64,000 nucleotides of DNA from Acholoe squamosa (GCA_949317995.1 OX439050.1:48609777-48673776), one strand, 5' to 3'. Counted from the stretch's first letter, positions 1 to 10,869 are shown. Translations and numbers: made by a program. Notes: generated from the letters alone by a model not told the origin.

Positions 1-637
1 TATTGTTAAGAAATTCTTTCTAAAAAAAATTTTTGGATTTTTGGTCCTGGTTGATTTATTTGTAGAAGCATCTGTTATTCAGTAAAAGGTTTATTTTGGT
101 CAATGGAGAATTTAGCATGTTTAGCCTTCAGTCTACCTGGGGTGATCATTGTTTATGAGTGACAAGGTTAATACAAGAATAAAAAGGGTGGCTCTGGCTG
201 ATATTTAGATTGGATGTCAGTTGATCCTGCAAAAATACTGGTTGCCAGCGCTTCCTTGTAAAATTTTAGAAAAATATAAACTAGCTAAAACCCATAAATA
301 TTTTGACATGGTTGGGTTTGAAATGGTACAGTGTGAAAGGAAAAGAACCTTATGGCATCTTAAGATCACAAAAACCTGCTGCCTGGCTTGTGGTCTTCAT
401 AATGTTCTTAAAAAGGAAAAATAATGTAAAAATGCAGCGTGTTGTTGTGGTTATGTATCATAGCCTTGCACAAAACAAGAAAAACTGGCTTTAAAAATCA
501 GTTGACTAGGCTGACTGAGTCAGTGTTCACAGTGTCCATGGGCGGTCGGTGACTGAAGTGTGTCTCTACACTTTTAGTCCATAATTTTAAAGACAGTTTT
601 AAAAATAAATAAAATAAATAAAGGATGGTTATTGAAA
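1..637. other. AT-rich non-coding stretch
   Basis: No supported gene. The short open frames overlap one another and show no recognisable motif. An A/T-rich run (aataaataaaataaataaa) lies at about 603-622. On the minus strand this is just downstream of the 267-codon ORF, but it is pyrimidine/A-rich there and I cannot call it a polypurine tract or LTR edge. Confidence 0.4.
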
Positions 638-1441
638 TTATTTTCTTCTTCTATGGCGACTTTGGTTTACAAGACCCTTTGGTGGTGGGTCTTGGTGGTT
701 CAAGACGTTTGGGTTGAGAGAGCGACCTAGTGAGGGTCTTCTCCTAGATCTGGATTTTTTGGTGTTGGGGACAAAATCTACAATTTTGCTGAGATGCATT
801 CTGCTAGGCTTGCCTGAGTCAGGCTGCAAGTTCAGATCGGAACTATATACAGGGTCCATGTTTATTGGTTCTGCTGAGAGGGAGGTGCTAGAGTCACTGT
901 CCTCCTCAGATGAAACTTGGGTTATTTGGGGTAAGGGTCTCCAGACCTGGGGCGAGCTAATTGTGGTGAAAGTTTCTGGTCTATTGTCTTTGTTGATGCT
1001 GCATGGGCAGCTGTAGCTGTACATTAGGTGGGGACATCCTGTTCCCAGGGTGGCAGACTCAGTGGGTGGCCCTATTGGAGAGCAGACTCGTGTGTTCCAA
1101 TGGGGCAGGCCGGTTGGTATGGGCGTGCCTGGTCTGTTGCTGGAAACTCCTGCTGGCCTGTCAATACGGTCTCCGCCTCCTCGATTAGGTCGTTGGCCTC
1201 TGTATAGAAAAACAGAACAAGAGAAGGGGGGAATTTTAGTTGTAGGGTCGATCATAGTGCATGGATTACAAGGCGACCAACAAAAATACCAAATTGACAG
1301 GTAAGGCAGTGAATTAGGCAGTGCATATTGATGTGCAGTGTCACCGAGCCGGTGTAGATTCATGGCCAAATGTGAGCGGGAAACTGGAATATCCAGGGTC
1401 CAGGTTAGTTCTGCTGTGTGGCACGGGTAGCGCCACTGCAT
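638..1441 (-). CDS. Hypothetical 267-codon ORF, Ser/Pro-rich with basic C-terminus
   Basis: An uninterrupted minus-strand ORF starting at a real ATG. I do not recognise the protein. The N-terminal third is Pro/Trp/Cys-containing. A Ser/Asp/Glu-rich patch (SSEEDSDSSTSLS) sits near residue 165. The last 60 residues are strongly basic, with KKSRSRRRPSLGR and a terminal SRHRRRK that would suit a nuclear or RNA-binding protein. It lies downstream of the Env-like remnants on the same strand, where complex retroviruses keep accessory genes, but that link is inference from position. Its openness contrasts with the broken Env frames nearby. It could also be an open frame by chance in a locally GC-richer stretch. 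Confidence 0.3.
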   Translation of the reverse strand: MQWRYPCHTAELTWTLDIPVSRSHLAMNLHRLGDTAHQYALPNSLPYLSIWYFCWSPCNPCTMIDPTTKIPPFSCSVFLYRGQRPNRGGGDRIDRPAGVSSNRPGTPIPTGLPHWNTRVCSPIGPPTESATLGTGCPHLMYSYSCPCSINKDNRPETFTTISSPQVWRPLPQITQVSSEEDSDSSTSLSAEPINMDPVYSSDLNLQPDSGKPSRMHLSKIVDFVPNTKKSRSRRRPSLGRSLNPNVLNHQDPPPKGLVNQSRHRRRK

Positions 1442-1719
1442 GGGGATCTGTTCTTATTTAGTTCATACAGTAGACATTGGCTGGCGCCACTGGGGTGGCG
1501 TTTGATCGGCGTTCGTGAAATGGTATGGGGAAATGGTGTGGTGAATGGTGTAGACTTGCCATGACCTTGTTGGGTCATGTGTGAGTGTCTGTCCTAATGT
1601 TGGGTTCGGTGTTTTGGGGCCTAAAAGTGGGTTTAGTTGGTTGAAATTTTGAGTTTTGGTAGTGCGCCTTTTCGAAAAAGTGGTTGGAAAATTAACTTAA
1701 TGCTCCCGCGGTGGGTCTT

Positions 1720-1729
1720 GCTATAAAAG
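1720..1729 (+). promoter_or_regulatory. TATA box, plus strand
   Basis: The sequence CTATAAAAGG is a strong TATA consensus. It lies about 120 bp upstream of an ATG that opens a signal-peptide-like frame ending at a consensus splice donor (1921/1922). The coincidence of TATA box, ATG, hydrophobic leader and donor is the evidence; no transcript is available. Confidence 0.45.
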
Positions 1730-1844
1730 GGAACGGAGGCTATTTTTGGCTTCAGAAGCGACTTAAGACGGCGGATTGGGAGTATACGAAAAAGGCTCTG
1801 CTCGAAATTTGAGAAAAGGAGGAGCAAAAAAACTACCGAGGAGG

Positions 1845-2129
1845 ATGATCATCCGTGGGATGTTTGTGGCCATGCCGTCGGGGGTTGTGTACCTCCTGTT
1901 AGTGGTCGTGGGCCTGTTCGGGTAAGTGCAGATGGCAATTTTTGGAGATTTTTGGAGTGATTTGTGGTCGGATGTGGTGCCGGTGGTTTTACACCTGTGT
2001 ATTTGTGTTTTCAGGGTCGTGCTTGTGTGGATTTGGATTGGGCCAGTGCCGGCCCAATGCCATGGTGTTTGTGGCCCACACGATGGCCCTGAAGGAGGGG
2101 CCAGTGGGCCCTGCTCGGTGTGGTCCTAG
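1845..2129 (+). CDS. Candidate two-exon small secreted peptide
   Basis: Exon 1 (1845-1921) starts at ATG and encodes about 25 residues ending in a hydrophobic run (VVYLLLVVVGLF), typical of a signal peptide. It stops at a good donor, G|GTAAGTG (intron from 1922). A short intron of about 93 bp ends in a pyrimidine-rich acceptor (TTTGTGTTTTCAG, AG at 2013-2014). Exon 2 (2015-2129) keeps the frame and ends at TAG. It adds a Trp/Ile-rich hydrophobic stretch and a short Gly/Pro/Cys tail with three cysteines. The mature product would be very small, or the whole could be a membrane-anchored peptide. No family is recognised. A host gene, a plus-strand gene of the mobile element and a chance arrangement are all possible. 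Confidence 0.3.
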
Positions 2130-2433
2130 CTGATGCTGGTGCGTAAAAAGTTAGACAAGATCGTTTTGTTAGTATCGATAATTCTGAGAAAAAAAAAGGT
2201 CAGAAGATTCTGAGCCTGTTTTGAATTTTGAATTTTGAATCTGAACTTGGGACTTTGCTGGAATGGTGTGTTGACAGATGTATGTGGGGTGGATGCCAAC
2301 AGGCGAGGTGCTAGGGAGGAGGAGATGAGGGGAAAGAAAAGGAACAGGAGCGAAGAAAAGGACTAGTTCCAGAAGGTGGCAGGCCAGATGCGATTGACTG
2401 TGATTTGATGATGATTATACAATGAACGACTGT

Positions 2434-4076
2434 GATGATGAATAACTTGTTTGCCAGGAGCTTGATCTGTGCTAATTCAATAATATATAAGAAGTCCACC
2501 ATTAGTTAGAAGTTATGTTGTTTATTCTGGGCTTCTAAATTGGCATGGGCGGGCTTTCAATTCTCATGCGGGGTGGTGTTGTTAACTTGGGGCGAAAACA
2601 AGTCTAGTGATATTGCTAACACGTGCTTATGTTATTGTTTTGACGCAGATATTGAGTGCGGGTGTCCTGACTGACGTTAATGTTGTCATGCCAACGTGGG
2701 AAAATGAGATCTGACGTTGGGGAGGCCGACGGCAGTGGTGAGACGCAGCGCCGGCGTTCTGACGCAGCGTTTGGCGGGGAACCAGACGCGACGTCAGAAA
2801 CAAGATGGCGACGTCTCATCGTGTGGTGGGCCTTCACAGTGAGTCGAAATAACTGTGTTATTGTGGGTCGAAACTGTGCTATGGTACTGGAGATGTTGTA
2901 AAAATGGTTTTAATTGTAGGTGGGGTCAGTTTTAGAGCTATTGAGGATGGGGGATGATCCCCACATGAAGGTGTTAGATGGGGCTATCCGGTGGATTGGG
3001 CGACCGGGAGAGTCCATTACTAGGTTATATGGGGGGTGGCCGGCGGCTATTTGATCCCCACATGAGGATCAAAGGAGGTTTCTGAGGAAGCTTACCGCGG
3101 GTTGATGTTGAGGGTGGTGTGAGCATCATCTCCTGTGGTTTGTACATATATTTGTCCTTCTTTGGTTGATGTCGGAGTGGGGTGTACCTTGTGAGCTCTG
3201 CCGGGGAGTCATGGCGATCCGCCAGCCAGGACTCACAGGGTAGCTGTATGGCGGGGTCAGTATCACTGGAGGCTAGTTGGAAGTCGGGTTGGCCTTCTGA
3301 GGAGATGACCACTGTCATGTGGTGGGCTCCTTTTAAGATCCTGTACAACGGTATTCTCCATAGAAGTGGTACCGGGGGATAGCGCTGTAGCGGGATCTGC
3401 CTGACTTGTCCCCCGATTATGGTCCTGATGTCGGACTTCCAATGAAGGTCCAGGTGTCTGCTAAAAAGGTGCTGTAAGGCGGGCTGGAGAAACCTTGGGG
3501 GCCGTGATGGTGGGGGCCCAGAGGTTCTGTCCGTAAATCATCTTGCCAACGGTGAAACTAAAGGTTTGACCATTGGCGTGGATCTTAGCCACAATAGAGG
3601 GTGTCCTGTGGCTGTCCTGCTTGCAGTAGGGCAAGTGTCGGAGACACCTTTTGGCGGCGATCCAGGTGATGTACAGAAAAATTGCCAATAGAGTCCAAGC
3701 ATACATACTTTCGTAGCAGCCAGGTGACTGGATGTACTCCAAATCTGTATTTGGGGTTGTTGGTGAGGCTGGCCAGTCCTTGTTAGCCTGGCGTATGAGG
3801 TCCTTAAACCGATCCCAGCTTTCAGCATTGGCCATCTTGGGTGTCCGAGTTGCTGAGACTAGTGTGATGAAGCGCGCCAATTGATTGACACGAAGATGGT
3901 TCTTAAGGGTTAATACGCAGCAAAATAGTGCCAGGAGGGGTGATACTAAATGTAGCCAGGGTGAGAACTGGAGATGGTATCCTAGATGCATCAGGGAGTT
4001 GGTGGATAGGAGGGCAGATTGGTCCTTAAGTCCCTGTAAGGCCTTTCTAAGGTTTAGGGTGTCTTGAAAGAGTGGT
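2434..4076. repeat. Tandem duplication, copy 1
   Basis: The block beginning at the GATGATGAATAAC run near 2434 and ending at 4076 is repeated head-to-tail at 4077-5711. The offset between copies is 1643 bp on the left, 1647 bp in the middle and 1635 bp at the right, reflecting small indels. The duplicated block holds the C-terminal part of the Env-like gene and about 600 bp of downstream non-coding sequence. The junction shows only 2-3 bp of homology (GTG). Confidence 0.85.
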
Positions 4077-4123
4077 GATGATGAATAACTTGTTTGCCAG
4101 GAGCTTGATCTGTGATAATTCAA
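3025..4123 (-). pseudogene. Duplicated C-terminal part of the Env-like gene
   Basis: Minus-strand frames here repeat the end of the Env-like gene. They contain two hydrophobic segments (one around LVSPLLALFCCVLTL, one around WTLLAIFLYITWIAA) and a long polar, Pro-rich tail that ends near 3025. In this copy the frame runs unbroken through both hydrophobic segments and the first part of the tail (4123-3461), then meets a stop or indel. The rest of the tail continues in another frame (3348-3025). It lacks the N-terminal part of Env, so it is a duplication fragment rather than a second gene. Confidence 0.6.
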
Positions 4124-5711
4124 TAATATATAAGAATTCCACCATTAGTTAGAAGTCATGTTGTTTATTCTGGGCTTCTAAATTGGCATGGGCGGGCTTT
4201 CAATTCTCATGCGGGGTGGTGTTGTTAACTTGGGGCGAAAACAAGTCTAGTGATATTGCTAACACGTGCTTATGTTATTGTTTTGACGCAGATATTGAGT
4301 GTGGGTGTCCTGACTGACGTTAATGTTGTCATGCCAACGTGGGAAAATGAAAGAGATCTGACGTTGGGGAGGCCGACGGCAGTGGTGAGACGCAGCGCCG
4401 GCGTTCTGACGCAGCGTTTGGCGGGGAACCAGACGCGACGTCAGAAACAAGATGGCGATGTCTCATCGTGCGGTGGGCCTTCACAGTGAGTCAAAATAAC
4501 TGTGTTATTGTGGGTCGAAACTGTGCTATGGTACTGGAGATGTTGTAAAAATGGTTTTAATTGTAGGTGGGGTCAGTTTTAGAGCTATTGAGGATGGGGG
4601 ATGATCCCCACATGAAGGTGTTAGATGGGGCTATCCGGTGGATTGGGCGACCGGGAGAGTCCATTACTAGGTTATATGGGGGGTGGCCGGCGGCTATTTG
4701 ATCCCCACATGAGGATCAAAGGAGGTTTCTGAGGAAGCTTACCACGGGTTGATGTTGAGGGTGGTGTGAGCATCATCTCCTGTGGTTTGTACATATATTT
4801 GTCCTTCTTTGGTTGATGTCGGAGTGGGGTGTACCTTGTGAGCTCTGCCGGGAAGTCATGGCGATCCGCCAGCCAGGACTCACAGGGTAGCTGTATGGCG
4901 GGGTCAGTATCACTGGAGGCCAGTTGGAAGTCGGGTTGGCCTTCTGAGGAGATGACCACTGTCATGTGGTGGGCTCCTTTTAAGATCCTGTACAACGGTA
5001 TTCTCCATAGAAGTGGTACCGGGGGATAGCGCTGTAGCGGGATCTGCCTGACTTGTCCCCCGATTATGGTCCTTATGTCGGACTTCCAATGGAGGTCCAG
5101 GTGTCTGCCCAAAGGTGCTGTAAGGCGGGCTGGAGAAACCTTGGGGGCTGTAATGGTGGGGGCCCAGAGGTTCTGTCCGTAAATCATCTTGCCAACGGTG
5201 AAACTAAAGGTTTGACCATTGGCGTGGATCTTAGCCACAATAGAGGGTGTCCTGTGGCTGTCCTGCTTGCAGTAGGGCCAGTGTTTTGGCGGCGATCCAG
5301 GTGATGTACAGAAAAATTGCCAATAGAGTCCAAGTATACATACTTTCGTAGCGGCCAGGTGACTGGATGTACTCCAAATCTGTATTTGGGGTTGTTGGTG
5401 AGGCTGGCCAGTCCTTGTTAGCCTGGCGTATGAGGTCCTTAAACCGATCCCAGCTTTCAGCATTGGCCATCTTGGGTGTCCGAGTTGCTGAGACTAGTGT
5501 GATGAAGCGCGCCAATTGATTGACACGAAGATGGTTCTTAAGGGTTAATACTCAGCAAAGTAGTGCCAGGAGGGGTGATACTAAATGTAGCCAGGGTGAG
5601 AACTGGAGATGGTATCCTAGATGCATCAGGGAGTTGGTGGATAGGAGGGCGGATTGGTCCTTAAGTCCCTGTAAGGCCTTTCTAAGGGTTAGGGTGTCTT
5701 GAAAGAGTGGT
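4077..5711. repeat. Tandem duplication, copy 2
   Basis: Second copy of the 1.64-kb block, differing from copy 1 by scattered substitutions and small indels. It has 4 bp extra near 4351 and lacks about 10 bp near 5281 relative to copy 1. It stays continuous with the upstream Env-like frame, so it is the copy in the original position and copy 1 lies downstream of it on the minus strand. Confidence 0.85.
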
Positions 5712-7400
5712 GCTATTTTCTGATTATGTAGGTGTTTTAATTTTTCAAAATTGGGCAGGTGAAGGGTCTGGGATGTGGTTGCCATGGTGATGCCGGAAAC
5801 ATTGGCTGGAGGTTGACCAAAGTGTCGCCACAGTGGTAAGTTAAAATAGGCCTTTGCTATGGGCTCTAGGGTAAAATTTTGGGTGCAAGATAGATCAGAA
5901 TTGGTTAAGATCATGCCGGCATTTTTAATGGAGCACAGACATGGGACTGAGATGACTGAGTATGCACTATTTTTAATTTTGACTTGGCCTGAATCTGTGC
6001 ATTGGAGCATGGAACTGGGATGGTCGGTTATTAATAGGAAGGTACTGTGAGATAAGGGTTGGATAAGATTTGGTATGGGTGCTGCCATGTGTGCTTTAAA
6101 ACTGCAGGCATGGTGCACCGCCTCTGGTAGGTCTAAAAATAGGGATAGAGTGCATGTGGGGTGTGTGTCTGACAACAGAGGTAGTGGTAGGTTACAGCTG
6201 ATAAGGTGGCTGAGGTCACACATATCCTGGTCAGCTTGACATAGCCAAGTAGCCGGGAAGTGGCTCCACCTGGGTGTGACCTACTGACTTAGTGTCGGAG
6301 GTGTCGAAAGGTACGGGGAAGGTTTCTATTCTAAATATAGAAAAGGTGCTTCCCCCTCTGGTTATGGGTACTGGTATGGTTATTAACAGGCTCGAGTTAT
6401 GGCTCCGGTGCACATGTACTCGGCGCCTATAATAATAACTTATGGGTAGGCCCTCTAAAATAATGCCGTGATGTGCCTCGTGCAGGAGGCTGGATAAATT
6501 GTTTAAACCTAAACTGAGGTCGTCTTGTGTAATGATGGATTGGGGTAGGGTGCCCTCAAGTAGATTATTAATGGTTAAGAGCAGATTTTCCAAGTCACTC
6601 TGGAGGTCAATTAAAGACTCTATTTGAGAATTTGCTGCTGTGAATAACATAGAGTAGAAGGTATCTTGTCTGGATTGAAGTTCTAATTTTAATAATATTG
6701 ATGAGATGTTTGAATTTAAATGCTCTAATTTTCCAGAAATAAAAGATAGAGCATCATCAGTGTCGTTTTGGAATTTTGAGAAGATGTTGACAGAATTGTA
6801 GTTAAATTCAGAAATATTTAACAAGAAATGAGTGGCTAATTCTACCACGTGCATTTTGGTAGCTAACTTTTTATCCAGGTCAGACATCTCAGAATTTAAA
6901 ATATCAATTTCTGGTTGAGTCCCGAGGCCTATTGAAGCTCTTAAAATGTCACCAATGACTTGGCCGGGGGCATTTCTGGCTTGTCTGACGTTTGGAGGCG
7001 AAATCAATTTTGACAAGGTCTCTAGTGTTGTTTTTGACTTGGAGAATAGGCTCTGTATCATGTTATCTAGGGCATGGGCTGTGTGCTTAATGTATTGGGG
7101 TGCATCAGTGCTGATGAGTGGGCTGAGTAGTTCTGGCTGACTTAGGTTCTGGTCAAAGGTCAGGTTAAGGCTGAAGGTCAATGGATAGTCCATGTAATTG
7201 GCTAGTAATGTTTGGGGTAACTTGGTGAACAATGTGCCATAGTTGGGTCTGAAGATGGTGTTCAGACTGGTGTCTGATGTTGAGGTGCAGCCGAGGAGCA
7301 GATGTAAGAGTATACAGACTGCTAGGATGACTGCTGCTCTAGAAAAATGAGAAAATTGAGAATTTTGAGGATTTTTGAAAATTTTGATGGTGGGGTTCAC
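4672..7400 (-). pseudogene. Env-like fusion glycoprotein gene, broken
   Basis: The first open part (7400-6231) has an N-terminal hydrophobic leader (AVILAVCILLHLLLGC) and a long ectodomain with NxS/T sites. Near 6985 there is a basic cleavage-like site (RQAR) followed by a Gly/Ile/Leu-rich stretch resembling the fusion peptide of baculovirus F and errantivirus Env proteins, then a helical, coiled-coil-like region. The next part (6223-5552) is the expected cysteine-containing membrane-proximal region and the start of a hydrophobic segment. The tail follows in 5515-5231 and 5280-4672. Breaks: a frameshift near 6235, an in-frame TGA at 5549-5551, and a small deletion near 5281. The first frame has no ATG before its leader and opens with GTG directly after a stop, so a spliced leader would be needed. 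The F-type assignment rests on motif layout only. Confidence 0.55.
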
Positions 7401-7846
7401 TTAAAAATAGCATTAGCTTTAGTCACAAAAGGGGTGTTAGTATGGGGCGGTACAGGTGATTGAGCATGGAATCTGTTTATCTCAAAAACAGCAAACTGGA
7501 ATACCTGGCTGGCTGTATTCCTTATGGCCAGTTCACGTCCAATTCTGGAGTATTGGCGGGGTAAGTCCCTGAGGGGCTGTTCTGATGCTAAAAGCGTGCG
7601 AGCACGTAAGAGTGCTATATAGGATGCAGATCTATGGTTAAACCTGCCCCATGGAGGCCGGCGGGGGTGGTCCCCAGCTACAGCGACCATGAAGGCTTTG
7701 ATGGTTGCTGCTGTGGAGTGATTACTCAAGTCCAGCTCCTGTCTTAGTACAGGGCTGCTGAGGTAGTGCTTAATATCTTCCTGGGTGAGGAAGGTGATGA
7801 GGTGTTGCTGTTCCATGATTATGCTCCTAATTTCAAAAGGATCCAT
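7397..7846 (-). CDS. Hypothetical 149-codon ORF between pol and env remnants
   Basis: Minus-strand ORF with a real ATG (MDPFEIRSIIMEQQ...), ending in TGA that overlaps the opening GTG of the Env-like frame. It is rich in Leu, Arg, Ala and His and has no transmembrane segment. I do not recognise a domain. Its intact state next to a damaged Env, and its place between integrase and env, suit an accessory protein of the element, but this is position-based inference. A second ATG lies ten codons in. Confidence 0.35.
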   Translation of the reverse strand: MDPFEIRSIIMEQQHLITFLTQEDIKHYLSSPVLRQELDLSNHSTAATIKAFMVAVAGDHPRRPPWGRFNHRSASYIALLRARTLLASEQPLRDLPRQYSRIGRELAIRNTASQVFQFAVFEINRFHAQSPVPPHTNTPFVTKANAIFK

Positions 7847-9129
7847 GAGATCACTCCTGATCCCATGTGGTCCAAGGAGGCTGTGTATGGTCCATGTAGC
7901 ATTTGGGCTGTGCTTATCTGCCGGTGGGTCCAGGCTGTAAGTTGTAAAAGGGAAAAAGGTCTAAGTGGGCTGTGAATGGGGGGAGAGGTAATGGTGGGGA
8001 GTTTGCTTGGCTGAAGAGGTTTAGTAAATTGGATTATCAGTGTTAAAAATTATAGGATAGTGGAGAAGTTCTTCCACATTTTACACACACTTAAGACTCA
8101 CACCGCCATTGGTTAATAGGGGTACCTGGGCACCATGATAAATAAAATTATCATGTACAATGCTAGAACGACTGTTAAATAAAAATCCTAAATGCTAAAA
8201 TAGACCCATAAGATAATCCTACCTGGGCTGGTTGCATGATGGGTCTGCCATGGTCCCTTCCCAGACACTTGTTGCCGTGTTTAAGGTGTGGTGGTATTGG
8301 TTGTAGGTTGTGTTATGATCAGATGTGGGTGGGCAAGCGCTTATAAACCTGAGACTGAGTTTGGCTACTTCCCAGTCTAAGATCTCCCATTAGGTGGTAT
8401 GTCTTGCCCTGAAAGGGGCGTAGGCCAAATATTATTGGTGGACGCAAGGGGGGTTGTACGGCCCCTTATGCAAATTAGGGTTATCCTGGCCTGGATTGGT
8501 TGGTGGTGAGGTATTGTCTAAGAATAGAATATTGGGAAGCTTGGTGGGGGGGTGTTTATCCCTAGCCAAGGTGATATGGTTACTATGGCGACCCTGTGGT
8601 TTTTAAAGACCTTGAGGGCGGCGTGTTATTGATTTGTATATGTGCCACCACAGCACTTAAGGGTTGGCGGAAACACTGGTGTAAACATGGGGTATAGGTG
8701 TCAGAGATCCATCTTCCTACAATAGGTTTATCATTGGAAATAGTGGTCTTGAAGTGGTAACAAGCCGTCGCATGTGTGCTTTGAAGTTTATACACAAACC
8801 GAGGATACAGCGCTGCCTTGGGCGGTCGGTATGTGGCGTGGGTAACCTAACCTAATTATCTGATAATCCATTTGCCAGTGTTTGGTGTTCCACTTAGAAG
8901 GGGTAGGTAGTTGAATATACAATTTATCAAGATAGTGTTGATTTTGGATGCATAGGAATTTTTATGGTTGTTAGTATAAATAGGTTGGGCGTTGGGCTGT
9001 GACTGTTGCTGTCAATGTGTTTAAGTGGCTGGAAATATTAATGTTTGATTAATTTGGTTGGGGCGCGTGGCGCCTGTGGGGATTAAAGGAGGGTTGTTTA
9101 TATGGGAGCTTAGTGTTTGACACAACGTC
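7847..9129. other. Mostly non-coding part of the retroelement remnant
   Basis: Apart from the short minus-strand frame at 8583-8850, I see no supportable gene, LTR or repeat here. The stretch separates the integrase end from the downstream ORFs and may hold splice signals for the Env message. Confidence 0.3.
8583..8850 (-). CDS. Short hypothetical ORF (about 88 codons)
   Basis: Minus-strand open frame without a convincing ATG. It contains a Cys/His-bearing centre (residues such as ATACYHF and TPCLHQCF) and ends in TGA-type closure near 8583. It lies between the integrase remnant and the 149-codon ORF. It could be a spliced exon or an eroded accessory gene of the retroelement. No family is recognised. 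Confidence 0.2.
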
Positions 9130-9767
9130 TTATGATCTATAATGGACGCTTAGGAATTTTTCTTGATTTTCTGGAGGGCATGGGGCTGAAGGAGATTGTG
9201 CCCTTTTTGGCTGGCTTCGTCTCTTTTTCTTTATTTTGGGAGTGGTGAGACTCACATTGGAGGGGTCATCCTGGTCGGGGTCGTGAAGTGAGCTTGTGGG
9301 CCCTGATTGTAGCCTTTTTATGATGGCTTTGGCGCTAGCTCTTGTGATTGATCTCCTCAGCCTTGATACATGTACTGATTTCTTCAGTATTTTTCCATCT
9401 TGTAGCCTTTTTAAAATAGCTGTAACTGGTGAAGTCATTTTCATTATGATGTAGGGGCCCGAGTATGTGGGTTGCAACTTTTTTGATGTGCATTTGACCA
9501 GTAGGGTGGGTATATGTAAATATACCAATTGGCCTGTGTTGTATGAGCTGAGTTCTGCTGAAGTGTCATGTCTGGCTTTCATCTTTTTGTGAGCAGAAAT
9601 CATGTTTTCTGCAGCTTTCATTTGAATATCATCCCTAAACTGTAGTAGGCTGGTCATAATTTTCTCCTTGGTGCTTGAGTCTTTTTCAGCTTTAATCAAG
9701 GACAGAGCTGCTTCAGTTGGCAGGTGTGTTTGCTTACCAAAGACTAGCAAATTTGGTGAGTAGCCTA
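9130..9767 (-). pseudogene. pol: Integrase C-terminal fragment (pol remnant)
   Basis: The minus-strand frame opens right after an in-frame TAG with GYSPNLLVFGK, the segment that follows the catalytic core in Ty3/gypsy and retroviral integrases. A helical stretch follows, then the C-terminal domain with the typical layout: GQLVYLHIP, a GPYIIMKM match to the GPY/F motif, and SVHVSRLR. A basic Ser/Pro/Lys-rich tail closes the protein at 9130. The zinc-binding and DDE core parts, and all of reverse transcriptase, are missing upstream. About 210 codons remain. The frame itself is clean, so truncation rather than gradual decay removed the rest. Confidence 0.75.
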
Positions 9768-10869
9768 AAAATTACATTTCTAATACAAATTCTATATGTG
9801 TATGTATAGACATCATCGTGCATCAACCAACAATTCTAGATGGTCGTGATGGGGCCCTAGTTAGGCCCCCACATGAAGATTTGCTTCCTACACCTCTGCG
9901 TAGGAAGTAGCTGTGAAGGAGTGTAGATGAGGGCAAATGTCTGCAGAAGTGCCTGGGCGGTAGGTTGAGTGCCCAGAGTACATGGGAGTGTGACAGTGGG
10001 CTGTTGGAGAGTAGCCACCGGTGCTGGTTGTGAAGATGCAGGGGTAGCACAATGTCCTTATTGAATGTATGGAATTTATGGGATTTGTAGTATCAAAGGA
10101 AAAGGTGACAGAACCAAGTCAAGTATTCATATCATTATCTTCGACCTCACATATTGATTTCCTGACTTAATCAGATTATTCTTGACCTCATATATTCAAT
10201 TCCCTAACTTCATCCGATGGTCGCTCAGAAAAACCATTGCTGAATGAAGGGTCGTTGCTATGATACAGTTGTTTTTTTAGGAACAATAATGATCGTTATT
10301 AACAATAGTGAAAGTAAAAAATGACAGAGAATAACTTTGTTGTGTTGCACATTTCTATTTACAATGATTTGAAGAATAGAAATGATGGTTTTTTTTTCAT
10401 ATTGTGGAATGGTTTGTGTCGTTATCAATGATTAAAAAACAAAAAGATCTGATTGTCTAATGACCCCCAGTAGTATCAAGGTAGCAATGTTTTGACCATG
10501 AGTCATCCCCAACTTGGGGAGAGGGGTCAGGGTCAAGAATATCCGAATGCAGCTCTATTGGCAGTTGGCGTAACGCTTTTGTTTTATGCTGCAAAAGTGA
10601 AACATGTTGCTAACATCAATTCCGGCCGTATTATATTTGAAATGTAAATTTATGAATCATATGAAACCAGATATTGTGGGTTAAGTTTTATAAGTAGTTG
10701 TTGTAGAAATGCTTTGGTTGGGCTCATCCACAGCTGTACTGTATATGGCAGGTTTAACAGTATGATTTGGTTTTGACCATGTAACCTAATTACTTTGAAA
10801 CAAACACTTTGAAAGTGAAAGGTAGTTCCGAGATCTATACAGGTTTTACACACATGTTAAATAGAGTGT

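Larger units (their letters stand above)
638..9767 (-). mobile_element. Remnant of an env-bearing LTR retroelement (5'-truncated)
   Basis: Read on the minus strand, this block has the gene order of the 3' half of an endogenous retrovirus-like Ty3/gypsy (errantivirus-type) element: integrase C-terminus (9767-9130), small ORFs, then an Env-like glycoprotein (7400 downwards) and its long tail. Gag, protease, reverse transcriptase and the integrase core are absent. The coding signal stops at an in-frame TAG at 9765-9767, so the copy is 5'-truncated or rearranged. The Env frame is broken in several places and its 3' part is tandemly duplicated. I could not find a convincing pair of LTRs, a primer-binding site or a target duplication, so the outer limits are only the extent of the coding remnants. 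The 638-1441 ORF is included by position only. Confidence 0.6.

Noticed and set aside
1482-1492. TGGCGCCA as a minus-strand primer-binding site
   Set aside because: The core matches the start of some primer-binding sites, but no LTR end precedes it and it is a short self-complementary word.
541-8831. GGGCGGTCGGT at 541 and 8821 as LTR-like pair
   Set aside because: Only 11 bp shared and the flanks do not match, so this is not LTR evidence.
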